From: Siccirubricoccus deserti
GTDB lineage: Bacteria > Pseudomonadota > Alphaproteobacteria > Acetobacterales > Acetobacteraceae
Assembly (NCBI RefSeq): GCF_014283215.1
Contig: NZ_JACOMF010000037.1
Location: forward strand, 1 to 53,022
DNA length: 53,022 bases
Direction of reading: 5' to 3'
The translations under genes were made by a program, and so were the position numbers. The notes under the pieces were generated by a model. That model saw only the letters and a program-made list of their open reading frames with translations, searched no databases and was not told the DNA's origin. Below, one piece after another: positions 52,851 to 53,022 of this stretch (position 1 is its first letter; each line of letters opens with the position of its first letter).

Positions 52851-52948
52851 CTAGGACTGTGATTTTCCTCGGGCTGCGCCGTGGAGGTGAAGTTTGGGGA
52901 TGATGGCTCCGGCGGTTGGATTCGAACCAACGACCAACGGATTAACAG
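52851..52948 (-). repeat. 98-base inverted repeat, right copy (partial tRNA-Asn)
   Basis: Inverse copy of 52226-52323. It holds the tRNA-Asn 3' half without its 5' half, so it is not a working tRNA gene. Beyond 52948 the sequence is unrelated. May be an attachment-site copy or an assembly product. Confidence 0.85.
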
Positions 52949-53022
52949 GAAGAACGGCATGGGAGAGCGGGGCTCCCGCAGCCCAGAATCGGCGCGTCTT
53001 CAATGTCTTGCGAGTTCGATCT

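Noticed and set aside
1-53022. CRISPR arrays, prophage or defence islands
   Set aside because: No regularly spaced repeats, Cas-like, toxin-antitoxin or restriction genes were recognised; the only mobile traces are transposase and integrase fragments.

Overview
The window is GC-rich chromosomal DNA from an alphaproteobacterium, most probably Acetobacteraceae (Roseomonas-like). This placement is inferred from several things. The pcm-tolC-popZ-valS gene order and the flhB/CckA-like kinase overlap are alphaproteobacterial. There are three orphan Bug-type (TctC) binding proteins. The hairpin-rich intergenic repeat upstream of ilvD is a type I associate with Acetobacteraceae. No taxonomic search was possible. 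Housekeeping genes (recA, alaS, valS, ilvD, maeB, two tRNAs) argue against a plasmid. An IS630-type transposase fragment lies at each end, which would fit one draft contig broken at repeats.

Layout. 0-4 kb: transposase tail, malic enzyme (maeB), a small unknown protein and a luciferase-like oxidoreductase. 4.4-7.9 kb: a TTC38-like TPR protein convergent with a SARP/BTAD-TolB-TPR regulator. 8.6-11.3 kb: a TauE/SafE permease and a dienelactone-hydrolase-like protein, divergent from a LysR regulator. 11.9-22.6 kb: a long minus-strand array with a complete Opp/Dpp-type ABC importer (two permeases, two ATPases, one binding protein), followed by an NAD-dependent formate dehydrogenase made of a fused FdsG-FdsB and FdsA. 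23-28.4 kb: a Bug protein, a decayed flavohemoprotein gene and an IS701-like scrap, a HerA-like ATPase, a CheZ-like phosphatase, and an NTF2-like protein translationally coupled to a second Bug protein.

28.5-37.8 kb is the flagellar block. On the minus strand are an unknown membrane protein, fliP, fliO and a small unknown protein. On the plus strand are flgB-flgC-fliE, fliQ-fliR-flhB and a soluble CckA-like hybrid kinase, then recA with a possible SOS box. 37.8-46.4 kb: a DUF892 protein, alaS, a large alpha/beta-hydrolase-domain protein, ilvD and a third Bug protein. 46.4-51.9 kb: valS, popZ, tolC and pcm on the minus strand. 52-53 kb: tRNA-Cys, tRNA-Asn, and a 98-base inverted copy of the tRNA-Asn 3' half plus flank. 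The two copies enclose a chimera of a tyrosine-integrase tail and an IS630 transposase head.

Most of the window is ordinary core genome. The parts most worth a second look are the inverted tRNA-Asn duplication, the hydrolase-like protein lacking its catalytic residues, the formate dehydrogenase placed behind an oligopeptide-type importer, the two unknown genes in the flagellar block, and the TTAA motifs between the divergent flagellar operons that feed a CckA-like kinase.
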